Shown here: piece by piece, positions 9,161 to 17,898 of the stretch
Numbering within the stretch: the first letter of the stretch is position 1
How the letters are laid out: every line of letters starts with the position of its first letter
Source of the DNA: JBBDWZ01 sp050732575
GTDB lineage: Bacteria > Gemmatimonadota > Gemmatimonadetes > Longimicrobiales > RSA9
Length of the DNA stretch: 24,807 bases
Direction of reading: 5' to 3'
Assembly (NCBI GenBank): GCA_050732575.1
Contig: JBOHRF010000051.1
Span: 1-24,807 of the forward strand
The notes under the pieces: model-generated
Seen by the model: only the letters and a program-made list of their open reading frames with translations
What the model was told of the DNA's origin: nothing
Database searches by the model: none
Program-made: the position numbers and the translations under genes

Positions 9161-11644
9161 ATGCATCAATTCCGGATGCCCCGATTCCTATTAGCGGCCA
9201 CCTGTATTGCCGCCGCGCTGCCCACCTCGAGTAGCGCGCAAAAACCCGATTACTACCGGGCGGACGTGATACGTACGGCCGCCAGTTATGTATTCGGCAC
9301 CAGCGTATTCCCCCGGTTCCTGGAAGACAGTGTGCGCTTCTGGTTTACCTCGACCAACAAGCAGGATCGAGGTGTCACTTATGTGGTCGATCCGGTGCGG
9401 GCGACACGGCGGGCGCTATTCGACAATGCCCGGCTGGCCGCGGCCTTGTCGATTGTGGCGGACACGCTGATCGAGCCCACCCGGTTGCCCAGGTTCACCG
9501 TGGTTGATACGGGCAAGACCGTCGAGGTCCAGATGCGCAAGAAGGTGTATCGCTGCAACGCCTCGACCTACGGCTGCGATGTTCAGGATACCATCGTCTG
9601 GCGGACTGAGCAGCGGCTCAAGACCGGACCCGATTGGGCCATGCGCTCTCCGGACAAGAAGTGGGACGTCTTTCTGTACAACTACAACTTGTATGTTCGC
9701 CCGGCCGAGCTATCCGACCAGGAAGCCATAGCCACGCGTGACTCGGTGTTGCGCGCGGCGACGCCCGTGGTTGCGAACAACAGCAATGGCGGAACCACTA
9801 CCAAGGCGTCCGCGGACACCGCGAAAAAAGACAGTGCGGCGGCGCGGCCCGCGCGCAGTAACCCGGACTCGGTGGCCATTCCCAAGGGGTCCATTCAGCT
9901 GACTACCGATGGCGCGGAGAATTGGGCCTATGACAGCGACCAGAGCGCGTTGTTCGGCTCGACGACCATGGCCAGCCGCTGGAAGCCGAAGCGTGCGTTT
10001 GTGGGCTGGTCACCGGATTCACGGCGCGTGGGCGTGCAACGGTTGGATTACCGCAACCTGCGTCGCTATCCGCTCTATTCATCGACCGGCACGCAGCCCG
10101 CTGACAAGAGCTACTTTTACGCCACGCCCGGCGATACCGTGATCCCGAAATTCGATGTTTATACCGTCGATGTGGTGGACAAGACGACGACCAGGGTCGA
10201 TCAGCCGTCTTCACCCGCCGTCAACTTCGGCGCGGGTACCGCCTGGGCGCGCTCGGCCGATCGTATGTACGTGATGAGCGCATCGCGTGGGTACAAGCGC
10301 ATGACACTTTCCGCGGTGGATACCAAGACCGGAAAAGCCACGGTCATTACGCGTGACTCGTTCCCGTCCTGGGTGGAATCACGCGGCTTCCGCGTAGTCA
10401 ATGGCGGTGAAGACATCTTCTACATCTCGGAGCGCGATGGCTGGTCGCACATCTATCGCTTCAGCAGCGAGGGCAAGCTCAAGAATCAGGTAGAATCGGG
10501 GCCCTACGCCGTTACCGGCATTGTGCGCGTGGACAGTGTGGCCAAACAGCTCTACTTCAACGCACTGGGCAAGGAAGCCGGCAATCCGTACTACGCGCAT
10601 CTGTATCGTGTGAATTTCGACGGCAGCGGCCTGACCTTGCTGAATCCGGAGCAAGGCTCACATTCGGTTTCCTTCATTCCCAAGGCCAACTACTTCATCG
10701 ACACGTATGCGCCTGCCGACAAACCGCCCACCGTTGTATTGCGCTCGGGCGAAACCGGTCGCGTGGTCATGGAGCTGGCCAAGGGTGATGTGGAGCTGCT
10801 GGCGTCGGTGCGTTGGACGCCGCCCGAGGTGTTCAACGTGAAGGCGCGCGATGGCGTGACCGATCTCTGGGGGTTGATGTACAAGCCGTCCGACTTTGAT
10901 TCCACCAGGAGCTACCCCATCATTGACAACATCTATCCGGGTCCCCAGGTAGGCAGTGTGGGTGGCTGGTCGTTCAATGCCCGGCATGAGCCGCGCGCGC
11001 TGGCTGAACTGGGCTTCATCGTGATTCAACTCGATCACATGGGCACGCCCGGCCGTTCCAAGGCATTCCACGACTATTACTTCGGCAACATGGGCGACAA
11101 TGGCATTCCCGATCACGTGGCGGGCATTACTCAGTTGGCCGCACGTCACAGGTGGATCGACATCAATCGCGTTGCCATCTACGGACATTCCGGTGGTGGC
11201 TTTGCCTCGACCGACGCGATCTTCCGTTATCCGGATTTCTTCAAGGTGGCCGTTTCCACCGCAGGCAATCACGACAATCGGACCTACGGTTTCTTCTGGG
11301 GCGAAAAGTATCAGGGCCTGTTGACCAAGGACGCCCGCACCGGCAAGGACAATTTCGAAGCCTCAGCCAACTACACTTTGGCCGGCAACCTCAAGGGCAA
11401 GCTGTTGCTCATGCACGGTGACATGGACAACAACGTGCACCCGGCCAACACGCTGCGCGTGGTCGATGCACTGATCAAGGCCAACAAGATGTTCGACATG
11501 GTGATCATTCCGGACGCCGCGCATGGTTTGCCCGCCTACGCAACGCGCCGGACCTGGGATTATTTCGTGCAACATTTGCTCGGCCTGCAGCCGCCGGACA
11601 ACTACAAGATGATGGACCGGCTGCCCAGCACCGTCTTCTTCTGA
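9161..11644 (+). CDS. Exported DPP4-type S9 prolyl oligopeptidase family peptidase (copy 2)
   Basis: An 827-residue S9 peptidase paralogous to the gene at 49-2412, with a signal peptide (residues 1-27, ending SSSAQ), a DPP4-like propeller and a C-terminal hydrolase domain. The triad is Ser677 (YGHSGGG), Asp756 (MDNNVHP) and His788 (AAHGLP). Compared with copy 1 it carries an extra low-complexity segment at about residues 194-245, rich in Ala, Thr, Ser, Asp and Lys, between two propeller strands. A Cys pair (YRCNASTYGC) matches the one in copy 1 and probably forms a disulfide. ATG 9161 is preceded by GGAG at 9151-9154 and begins the signal peptide; an in-frame ATG at 9113 has neither. It probably works on extracellular proline-containing peptides alongside copy 1. 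Confidence 0.93.
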   Translation: MHQFRMPRFLLAATCIAAALPTSSSAQKPDYYRADVIRTAASYVFGTSVFPRFLEDSVRFWFTSTNKQDRGVTYVVDPVRATRRALFDNARLAAALSIVADTLIEPTRLPRFTVVDTGKTVEVQMRKKVYRCNASTYGCDVQDTIVWRTEQRLKTGPDWAMRSPDKKWDVFLYNYNLYVRPAELSDQEAIATRDSVLRAATPVVANNSNGGTTTKASADTAKKDSAAARPARSNPDSVAIPKGSIQLTTDGAENWAYDSDQSALFGSTTMASRWKPKRAFVGWSPDSRRVGVQRLDYRNLRRYPLYSSTGTQPADKSYFYATPGDTVIPKFDVYTVDVVDKTTTRVDQPSSPAVNFGAGTAWARSADRMYVMSASRGYKRMTLSAVDTKTGKATVITRDSFPSWVESRGFRVVNGGEDIFYISERDGWSHIYRFSSEGKLKNQVESGPYAVTGIVRVDSVAKQLYFNALGKEAGNPYYAHLYRVNFDGSGLTLLNPEQGSHSVSFIPKANYFIDTYAPADKPPTVVLRSGETGRVVMELAKGDVELLASVRWTPPEVFNVKARDGVTDLWGLMYKPSDFDSTRSYPIIDNIYPGPQVGSVGGWSFNARHEPRALAELGFIVIQLDHMGTPGRSKAFHDYYFGNMGDNGIPDHVAGITQLAARHRWIDINRVAIYGHSGGGFASTDAIFRYPDFFKVAVSTAGNHDNRTYGFFWGEKYQGLLTKDARTGKDNFEASANYTLAGNLKGKLLLMHGDMDNNVHPANTLRVVDALIKANKMFDMVIIPDAAHGLPAYATRRTWDYFVQHLLGLQPPDNYKMMDRLPSTVFF

Positions 11645-11646
11645 TG

Positions 11647-11815
11647 GTGACGCGTGACGAGTGACGCGTAAACTCGGAGCGCGGACTGATGCTGGTCAGA
11701 CCACCCCAGCCAGGCGCAGCTTGGTGCTTAGCGGCGGTGGCATGACCAGTTCAGGCCCGCTGGCCGAGTTTACTCGTCACGCGTAACGCGTCCCGCGTCC
11801 CGCGTCCCGCGCTGC
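11647..11815 (+). repeat. Long imperfect palindrome with heptamer-repeat arms
   Basis: It starts 2 nt after the S9 copy 2 stop. Left arm: GTGACGCGTGACGAGT (11647-11662), one extra heptamer (11663-11669), then AAACTCGG (11670-11677). Right arm: CCGAGTTT (11764-11771) followed by the complement of the first block, then three GCGTCCC heptamers to about 11810. The extra heptamer would bulge out. The interior also pairs in part (CTGGTCA with TGACCAG, CCACC with GGTGG), so nearly the whole 170 bp is one imperfect cruciform. TGA or TAA occurs in all three frames of the left arm. Confidence 0.85.
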
Positions 11816-11862
11816 GCCTAACATTGACCCCCACCAACCCAGGCGCGACATTGCGCAGCGCC

Positions 11863-12864
11863 ATGAGCGAACGATCCTTCCAACACACATTTCTGCGCGA
11901 TTCTACGGGCCGTGTCCGCACCGACCTGTCCGATCAGGCAGTGGTCGATGCCGTGCGCCCTGGCGAAGCGAAGGTCTGGGCGGATGTCGATTCAGACATG
12001 GCACCCAACTGGCCGCGTCTGGCCGAGCTGATGGGGTTTCACCCACTGGCCATCGAGGATACGCTCTCACCCAATTGTCGGGTCAAGCTGGAGGAGTACG
12101 ATACCTGCCTGTTCATCGTTGTTCGCGACGTCTACTTCGCCTCGGACACGCCGGAGCCGTACGATTTTGCCAGTACCAATCTCTACTTGTTCCTGGGCAC
12201 GAATTTTCTGATCACCGTGCACGCAGGCCGGTCCCGACCTGTGGAGACGCTGGTTGACCGACTGAAGTCATCACCCGAGTTGATGGAACGCGGCGCCGAC
12301 TACCTGGCCTACATGGTGATCGACACGCTGGTGGACTTGTACTTCCCGCTGCTCGATGAGATCGACAATTTCGTGGACGGCGTGGAAACCGACGTGTTCG
12401 AGCATGGCGGCTCGAAACGGGTGGTGGCGCGTGTATTCGAGCTGAAGCGCACACTGCTCGCGCTGCGCCGTCACCAGGCGCCCATGCGTGAGGTCACGGC
12501 CACGCTAGCCAACCGTCCAACCGGCTATTGTACGCCCGGTATTCAGCTGTACTTTCGCGATGTCTACGATCACGTGGTGCGCCAACTGGAATCAGTGGAG
12601 ACCTATCGCGATCTCATGTCGGGTGTCATGGACCTGTATTTCTCGGTCATCTCGAATCGCATGAACGAGGTGATCAAGGCGCTTTCCGTCATTGCGACCA
12701 TCGTGCTGCCCCCCACACTGGTGGCCGGCATCTATGGCATGAACTTCGAGGATTCCATCTTTCCGGCCTGGAGCGATCCCCACGGATTCTGGTGGGCCAT
12801 CGTCTTGATGGTCATGATTACGGGTGCACTGCTGGCCTACTTGAAAACAAAACGGTGGTTGTGA
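11863..12864 (+). CDS. corA: CorA-type magnesium/divalent cation transporter
   Basis: A 333-residue inner-membrane CorA family channel for Mg2+ and possibly Co2+ or Ni2+. The large N-terminal cytoplasmic domain includes HPLAIEDTL and a long helix around VDGVETDVFEH; TM1 (about residues 271-291) ends in the selectivity motif GMN (292-294) in YGMNF, and TM2 runs to the basic tail KTKRW. Length and layout are typical. I chose ATG 11863 (MSERSFQ); a TTG at 11824 in frame would add a non-conserved tail and has no Shine-Dalgarno, but no Shine-Dalgarno is clear at 11863 either. It is followed after 7 nt by the M24 peptidase gene and probably shares its transcript. Confidence 0.93.
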   Translation: MSERSFQHTFLRDSTGRVRTDLSDQAVVDAVRPGEAKVWADVDSDMAPNWPRLAELMGFHPLAIEDTLSPNCRVKLEEYDTCLFIVVRDVYFASDTPEPYDFASTNLYLFLGTNFLITVHAGRSRPVETLVDRLKSSPELMERGADYLAYMVIDTLVDLYFPLLDEIDNFVDGVETDVFEHGGSKRVVARVFELKRTLLALRRHQAPMREVTATLANRPTGYCTPGIQLYFRDVYDHVVRQLESVETYRDLMSGVMDLYFSVISNRMNEVIKALSVIATIVLPPTLVAGIYGMNFEDSIFPAWSDPHGFWWAIVLMVMITGALLAYLKTKRWL

Positions 12865-12871
12865 GAGGATC

Positions 12872-14074
12872 ATGAACCTGGGAACGATCAGTGAGTTCGG
12901 GCGCCTGAAGCGGGAGTTGGCGCGCATCCAGGAAGCGCTACGCGCAGCCGGACTGGCTGGCTGGCTGCTGTACGATCTGCATGCACGCAATGCCGTGACC
13001 GCCTGGCTCACGGAGCTGGGCGATCTGTCGCGCCGGTATTTCGTACTCGTACCGGCCCGGGGTGATCCGCACGCCATCGTGCACAGTATTGAAGAGGGCC
13101 CCTGGGCACACTGGCCCTGGACGCGTGAGCGCTATTCCGGTTGGCGCGAGTTGGAAGAGAAACTGCGCGCACAATTGAACGGCAAACGCGTGGCTATGGA
13201 GATTTCAGAAAACGACAATGTTCCGGCCATGGACCTGGTGCCGGTGGGAGTGATCGAGCTGGTGCGCAAATGTGGCGCATCGGTCAGCAGCTCGGGTGAG
13301 CTGGTCACGCGCTTCTATTCCTGCTGGAGTGCGGACGACCTGGCATCTCACCGCCGCGCGTCACTGGTACTGGTGGAAGTTGCGCGCGCCGCCTTCCAAC
13401 GAATTGCCCGCGCGCTGGCGGCTGGTGAAAACGTCACCGAGACCATGGCCCAGAGTTGGGTCAACGAAGATCTGGCCGCGCGTGGTGTGGGCGTAGAAGC
13501 CGGTTGCATCGTGGCCGGCACGCAGGGCGCGGCCGATCCCCATTACGCGCCCGTGGGACCGGGGGCAGCGCTGCGGCCAGGTGACATTGTCTTGATCGAT
13601 CTCTGGGGCAAGGAACACGAGCAAACGGTATTTGCCGATCAGACCTGGATGGGCTACCTCGGTAGAAGTGTGCCGGATCGCGCGCGCGAATTGTTCGCCA
13701 TTGTCCGAGATGCGCGCGATGCGGCCGTACAATTCCTTCAAGATGCCTGGAAAGAAGGCCGACCCGTGCGCGGTGGCGAAGTCGATGATGTAACGCGCGG
13801 CGTCATCAATACGCGCGGTTACGGCCACGCTTTCATACATCGCACGGGGCATTCCATCGACCAGAGCATTCACGGCATGGGCCCCAACATCGACAACCTG
13901 GAAACCCATGAGACGCGTGTGTTGATTCCCGGAGTCGGCTTCTCGATTGAACCGGGCGTGTATCTCAAAGGTGAAATCGGGCTGCGCACGGAGATCAACG
14001 TGTTCATGGGCAGCAACGGTCCTGAGGTCACGGTGCCGCAGCCGCAGACCGAAATCATGGCGGTTCAGGCATGA
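12872..14074 (+). CDS. M24-family Xaa-Pro peptidase
   Basis: A 400-residue cytoplasmic metallopeptidase of the pita-bread fold (M24, Xaa-Pro aminopeptidase/dipeptidase type), removing residues N-terminal to proline. Five metal ligands are visible: Asp243 (VLIDLWG), Asp256 (FADQTW), His327 (RTGHSID), Glu360 (SIEPGVY) and Glu374 (LRTEIN). The N-terminal creatinase-like domain spans about residues 1-160. There is no signal peptide. GAGG lies in the 7-nt gap after corA. The stop overlaps the next start as ATGA, so translation is coupled to the GvpL/F-like gene. Its role fits the final step of breakdown of proline peptides made by the two secreted S9 enzymes, but co-regulation is not shown. Confidence 0.9.
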   Translation: MNLGTISEFGRLKRELARIQEALRAAGLAGWLLYDLHARNAVTAWLTELGDLSRRYFVLVPARGDPHAIVHSIEEGPWAHWPWTRERYSGWRELEEKLRAQLNGKRVAMEISENDNVPAMDLVPVGVIELVRKCGASVSSSGELVTRFYSCWSADDLASHRRASLVLVEVARAAFQRIARALAAGENVTETMAQSWVNEDLAARGVGVEAGCIVAGTQGAADPHYAPVGPGAALRPGDIVLIDLWGKEHEQTVFADQTWMGYLGRSVPDRARELFAIVRDARDAAVQFLQDAWKEGRPVRGGEVDDVTRGVINTRGYGHAFIHRTGHSIDQSIHGMGPNIDNLETHETRVLIPGVGFSIEPGVYLKGEIGLRTEINVFMGSNGPEVTVPQPQTEIMAVQA

Positions 14075-14733
14075 GCGAAGAAGACAATCCCGTTCTTCAG
14101 GACACCGCGCGCGAGAAATCGACGTCACCTAAAGCGCTTTGTTTGGTCGGTATTCAGCGCGCTCGCAGCTGGCGCGGGCGGCGGGTCGCTCACGATGAAT
14201 CGGGCGCCGGGTTGCGTCTCCGTTACCGCGACCTGGAAGCGCTGGCCCGCCCGGTCGCTTTTCAGGTTCCCGAACTGGACGGCGATGCCGTGCAGGAGCA
14301 CCAGCGCGCTGTGGAAGCGGCCATGCGCCGGGGTACCATTCTGCCCGCGCCGTTCGGCCTGATTTTCCACGGACGCCGGCCGCTCGTTCGTATGCTTCAG
14401 GATCAGTATCTCGTGCTGGACGAAGCGCTCGCGTTCCTGGACGGACAATGTGAGGTGCGTGTGCACGTGCTGGCGGCCGATGGCAATGAGCCCGATGAGG
14501 AGCTGCGCCAGGCCGCTAATCAGGTGTACTCGGACCTGCGACGTTTGGCGCGTGCGGCCGTGCCCTTCCCGCGTTCTGGACGACGACTGCTCAGCTCGGC
14601 GTTCCTGGTGGAAAAAGCGGCCTGGGTCGAGTTCATCCAGCACGCCGAGAGCCTGGCCTCCGCGCACGCGGAAATCACGCTGGACATCACCGGTCCTTGG
14701 CCACCGTACGACTTCGTGCACTTCGTTACCTGA
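14071..14733 (+). CDS. GvpL/GvpF-like protein without other gas-vesicle genes
   Basis: A 220-residue protein with the two hallmark segments of the GvpL/GvpF family: the middle block HQRAVEAAMRRGTILPAPFG (family: H..V..A....G.VLP..FG) and the C-terminal block AFLVEKAAWVEFIQ followed by DITGPWPPYDFV. Known GvpF/GvpL proteins are minor parts of gas vesicles and help nucleate GvpA. No GvpA, GvpN, GvpO or other vesicle gene is in this window, so a vesicle role is doubtful here. The first 30 residues are unrelated and charged. It overlaps the M24 stop by 4 nt and ends 2 nt before priA, so it sits in a coupled run M24-Gvp-PriA. Function is unknown in this context. Confidence 0.75.
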   Translation: MSEEDNPVLQDTAREKSTSPKALCLVGIQRARSWRGRRVAHDESGAGLRLRYRDLEALARPVAFQVPELDGDAVQEHQRAVEAAMRRGTILPAPFGLIFHGRRPLVRMLQDQYLVLDEALAFLDGQCEVRVHVLAADGNEPDEELRQAANQVYSDLRRLARAAVPFPRSGRRLLSSAFLVEKAAWVEFIQHAESLASAHAEITLDITGPWPPYDFVHFVT

Positions 14734-14735
14734 CC

Positions 14736-17003
14736 ATGCTGGTTGAAGTCGCGCTGCCCACGCCGGTCCCGCGTACCTTCACCTACCGTTCCGCCCAACC
14801 AATCCGCGCCGGCACGCGCGTGCATGTCCGCTTCGGCGGGCGCCGTCTCACTGGATGGGTGATTGGTGAGGCCGTGCCGCGCGAGCTGAAAGAGTTGCAT
14901 GACGTGGAATCCATACTGGAGCACGAGCCCAGCGTTCCCGCCGACATACTCGAGCTCTGTCGCTGGATCTCGGAGTACTACTTCACGTCACTCGGCCTGG
15001 TTCTGCGCAGTGCCTTGCCCGTCGTATTGAGCACGGCCGTACGTCCCGAACAGCCACTCAAAAAGCGAAGACTGATCCGTATCGCGCGTGAACTGCCCAC
15101 CTTGAGCGCCCGCGAGCAGGCGTTTGGCCGCGCCCAGCGTCAACGAGAGCTTTATGAGCTGCTGGAGGGTTTGGGTGGCACGGCCGAAGTTGGACATGTC
15201 ACCAGCCAGCTTGGCTTCACGCATGCGATCGTTCGTGCCCTGGTCGAGCGAGAGCTGGCGCATTTCCAGGATGAAGCCATTGTTCGCGATCCGTTCGCCC
15301 TATTACCCAATGCCGCGCCGCCCATCTACCCATTCACATCCGCGCAGCAGAATGCACTGAGCGCGCTTCGTGCCGCCGTCCAGCAGAACAACCTCCCCGC
15401 CGGGCAAAATCTGCCGTTCCTGCTGCATGGCGTAACCGGCTCCGGCAAAACGCTCGTCTATATCGAGCTTCTGCGCGAGGTGCTGGCACAGAATCGTGGG
15501 GCCATCGTGCTGGTGCCGGAAATCGCGCTGACACCTCAGACCGTCGCGCGATTTCGCGCGCACTTTGGTGATCGCATTGCCGTACTGCACTCGGCTCTGA
15601 GCGAGGGAGAGCGCTACGATGCCTGGCGTGCGCTGCACCAGGGCGAGCGCGACATCGCCATTGGCGCGCGCTCTGCCGTCTTCGCGCCCGTGCGTAATCT
15701 GGGTGCCATTGTCGTCGATGAAGAGCATGAGTCCACCTACAAGCAGGCCGATTCAGCGCCTCGTTATCACGCCCGTGAAGTTGCGGTCATGCGCGCCCGG
15801 TTGAGCGGCGCCGTTTGTCTGCTGGGCAGTGCCACACCGGCGCTGGAAAGTTGGCATAACGCACAGCGCGGCAAGTTCCGTCTGCTCGAGCTGCCCCAGC
15901 GCGTGGAGGGACGACCACTGCCGCCCGTGCACATCATCGATGTGCGGCGCAAGCGGCAGGGCGCGGACGTCCGCGCGGGCTCGGACGCGGATCGCATGCA
16001 GGGTGTGCTGGCGCCCATGCTCGTGGCCGCGATCCAGGACCGCCTGGACCGACAGGAACAGGTCATCCTCCTACTGAACCGCCGTGGATACTCGACGTTC
16101 GTGCAGTGTCGGGAATGCGGAGAGGTTTGGCAGTGCCACCAGTGCAACGTCTCTCTGACCTATCACCGAGGCCGGCGCCGCCTGGTCTGCCACTATTGCT
16201 TTCACGAAGAGCCGGCACCGATCCGGTGCCTGCGCTGCGGCTCCGGTGATTTGTCATTTCGCGGCGTGGGCACGGAACAGGTTGAGAGGGAAGTGATCGA
16301 GCGGTTTCCCGCCGCGCGGGTCAGCCGCATGGACGTTGATACTACATCAGCCCGGTGGGCGCACCACGACATCCTGGGCAAAGTTGAGCGGCTCGAAACT
16401 GATATTCTGCTCGGCACTCAGATGATCGCCAAGGGACTCGACTTCCCGAGCGTCACGCTGGTCGGTGTCGTGAATGCCGACGTGGCCATGAATCTGCCGG
16501 ATTTCCGGGCTTGCGAACGAACATTTCAGCTCTTGACACAAGTGGCCGGTCGCGCGGGACGCGGACCGCAGGGCGGCGAGGTTCTCATCCAGACCGCGTT
16601 GCCCAATCACTACGCTATCCGAAGTGCGCTCGAACACCACTACCAAACCTTTGCCGACCGTGAGCTCAACGAACGCAGGTCGCCGGCGTATCCGCCTCAT
16701 GTCCGCCTGACCAATGTCATTGTCAGCGGCGCCGACGAACAAGCCGTTCAGCACCAGGTGCAGCACGCTAGTGAGTGGCTGCGCGCCGTATTGGTTCCGC
16801 GTATGGACGTCGAACTGATTGGCCCCGCACCCTGCCCGATCGATCGCATTCGCGGCCGTTGGCGCTGGCACTTCCTGATTCGGGCAGACCGTGCAGCCGC
16901 TCTGGCCGCTGCCTGCCGCCAGTTGTTCCTGCGCTACACCTTCAAACCCGGCCGCGCGGCCCTGCGTTTGACCATCGACCGCGATCCGGTCAGCCTGCTT
17001 TGA
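14736..17003 (+). CDS. priA: Primosomal helicase PriA
   Basis: A 755-residue superfamily 2 helicase that reloads the replisome at stalled forks. N-terminal DNA-binding domain: MLVEVALPTPVPRTFTYR and FGGRRLTGWV. Helicase motifs: Walker A GVTGSGKT with Lys238, Walker B DEEH at 328-331, and GTQMIAKGLDFPSV plus QVAGRAGRG in the C-terminal lobe. The zinc-binding insert holds eight cysteines in four CxxC pairs: 458/461, 467/470, 485/488 and 498/501. Length is typical. I chose ATG 14736, where the conserved N-terminus begins; an in-frame upstream GTG at 14697 lies inside the Gvp gene. No Shine-Dalgarno is evident, consistent with coupling to the preceding stop at 14731-14733. Confidence 0.96.
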   Translation: MLVEVALPTPVPRTFTYRSAQPIRAGTRVHVRFGGRRLTGWVIGEAVPRELKELHDVESILEHEPSVPADILELCRWISEYYFTSLGLVLRSALPVVLSTAVRPEQPLKKRRLIRIARELPTLSAREQAFGRAQRQRELYELLEGLGGTAEVGHVTSQLGFTHAIVRALVERELAHFQDEAIVRDPFALLPNAAPPIYPFTSAQQNALSALRAAVQQNNLPAGQNLPFLLHGVTGSGKTLVYIELLREVLAQNRGAIVLVPEIALTPQTVARFRAHFGDRIAVLHSALSEGERYDAWRALHQGERDIAIGARSAVFAPVRNLGAIVVDEEHESTYKQADSAPRYHAREVAVMRARLSGAVCLLGSATPALESWHNAQRGKFRLLELPQRVEGRPLPPVHIIDVRRKRQGADVRAGSDADRMQGVLAPMLVAAIQDRLDRQEQVILLLNRRGYSTFVQCRECGEVWQCHQCNVSLTYHRGRRRLVCHYCFHEEPAPIRCLRCGSGDLSFRGVGTEQVEREVIERFPAARVSRMDVDTTSARWAHHDILGKVERLETDILLGTQMIAKGLDFPSVTLVGVVNADVAMNLPDFRACERTFQLLTQVAGRAGRGPQGGEVLIQTALPNHYAIRSALEHHYQTFADRELNERRSPAYPPHVRLTNVIVSGADEQAVQHQVQHASEWLRAVLVPRMDVELIGPAPCPIDRIRGRWRWHFLIRADRAAALAAACRQLFLRYTFKPGRAALRLTIDRDPVSLL

Positions 17004-17241
17004 ATCGCCTTCGCCGCCACCGTCATTGGCCGTTCCCATGAAACGTTTGTATTGCTGGAGCGGTAGAATTCCCATAAACTATTGTGCGGGGCGCGGTAGG
17101 AGCATTTGACTCGGTCCCGTGTACGCGGTTCCTTTCCTCGGGTCGCTCACCGCCGCTTTCGCCATTTTCATTGTTGCCGTGCAGTTGCGTCGCCGGTCCA
17201 GTCGACCTTCGTGCCGGCCGCAGGAGCTTAGCCTAACGACC

Positions 17242-17820
17242 ATGGGATGTCTGGCACTTAACGCATCGTTTGAGCCGCTCACGATCCTGCCCGTGCGCCG
17301 CGCTTTGCGGCTGGTCATCGACAAGAAAGCGGAAATACTCGAGGTCGATGAAAGTCGCGTCTTCCGCTCGGAACGCCGCGAGATGGCATGCCCCATGGTC
17401 ATCCGTCTGGTGCGCTACGTGCACGTGCCGCGCAAGTTCCGCAGACAAGTGACCAACACCTTCTTGTTTGCGCGTGATAACTACCGTTGTCAGTATTGCG
17501 GCCGGCATCGTGCTCAATTGCGCGGCCGTGAATTCCTGACACGTGATCACATCGTGCCCATGTCGCGGGGCGGATCGAACGGCTGGCACAACGTGGTCAC
17601 GGCCTGCTCACCCTGCAACAACCGCAAGGGCAGCCATCTGGCTGACGAAGTTGCCATGCATCCGCTGCACTTGCCGGCGGAGCCCAACTACGTCGAGCTG
17701 GTGTGGGCGGTGCGACGCATCACGCCCGTACAGGCCAAGTACATCAAGATGTTTTATGGGGCGGACGTGTTGCGCGCGCTGCAATCCAAACACGAACCCG
17801 GGCCGCATACGGCGGCGTGA
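17242..17820 (+). CDS. HNH endonuclease-family protein
   Basis: A 192-residue HNH nuclease of the small, widespread chromosomal type. The N-terminal block MGCLALNASFEPLTILPVRR is the family start; the HNH core has Cys83/Cys86 (YRCQYC), Asp102-His103 (RDHIVP), Asn and Gly in GGSNGWHN, and Cys122/Cys125-Asn126 (CSPCNN). The paired cysteines bind structural zinc. The physiological role of these proteins is unclear to me. I chose ATG 17242 because homologous proteins start with this MxCLxLN block; the frame is open back to 17119. AGGAG lies 16 nt upstream, which is long, while TAGCCT sits 7 nt before the ATG, a leaderless-type arrangement. The 238 nt from priA to this start show no gene; TAGAAT at 17064-17069 is a possible -10. 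Confidence 0.9.
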   Translation: MGCLALNASFEPLTILPVRRALRLVIDKKAEILEVDESRVFRSERREMACPMVIRLVRYVHVPRKFRRQVTNTFLFARDNYRCQYCGRHRAQLRGREFLTRDHIVPMSRGGSNGWHNVVTACSPCNNRKGSHLADEVAMHPLHLPAEPNYVELVWAVRRITPVQAKYIKMFYGADVLRALQSKHEPGPHTAA

Positions 17821-17829
17821 CGGGTGTGG

Positions 17830-17858
17830 AGCCCGGCTGATCAGCCGGGCTTCTTTTT
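17830..17858 (+). terminator. Rho-independent terminator after the HNH gene
   Basis: Perfect 9-bp stem AGCCCGGCT / AGCCGGGCT (17830-17851) with a GATC loop, followed by TTCTTTTT. It lies 9 nt after the stop. It is a classical terminator and contrasts with the repeat hairpins elsewhere in the window. Confidence 0.92.
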
Positions 17859-17863
17859 GTGAC

Positions 17864-17892
17864 TGGACCCGCGCCCGCAGTACACCTACCTT
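17864..17892 (+). promoter_or_regulatory. Candidate leaderless promoter of the PTPS-family gene
   Basis: TGGACC (17864-17869, 4 of 6 to TTGACA), a 17-bp spacer and TACCTT (17887-17892, TANNNT) end 6 nt before ATG 17899. Transcription would start at or next to the A of ATG. No Shine-Dalgarno precedes the gene, which fits a leaderless mRNA. Confidence 0.45.
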
Positions 17893-17898
17893 CCCGCC

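Noticed and set aside
11824..11862. TTG start for CorA
   Set aside because: It would add 13 residues unlike CorA and lies at the edge of the repeat element; ATG 11863 is preferred.
17119..17241. Upstream extension of the HNH protein with a membrane-like segment
   Set aside because: Family members begin at the MGCLALN block; the extension has a non-ATG start and no Shine-Dalgarno.
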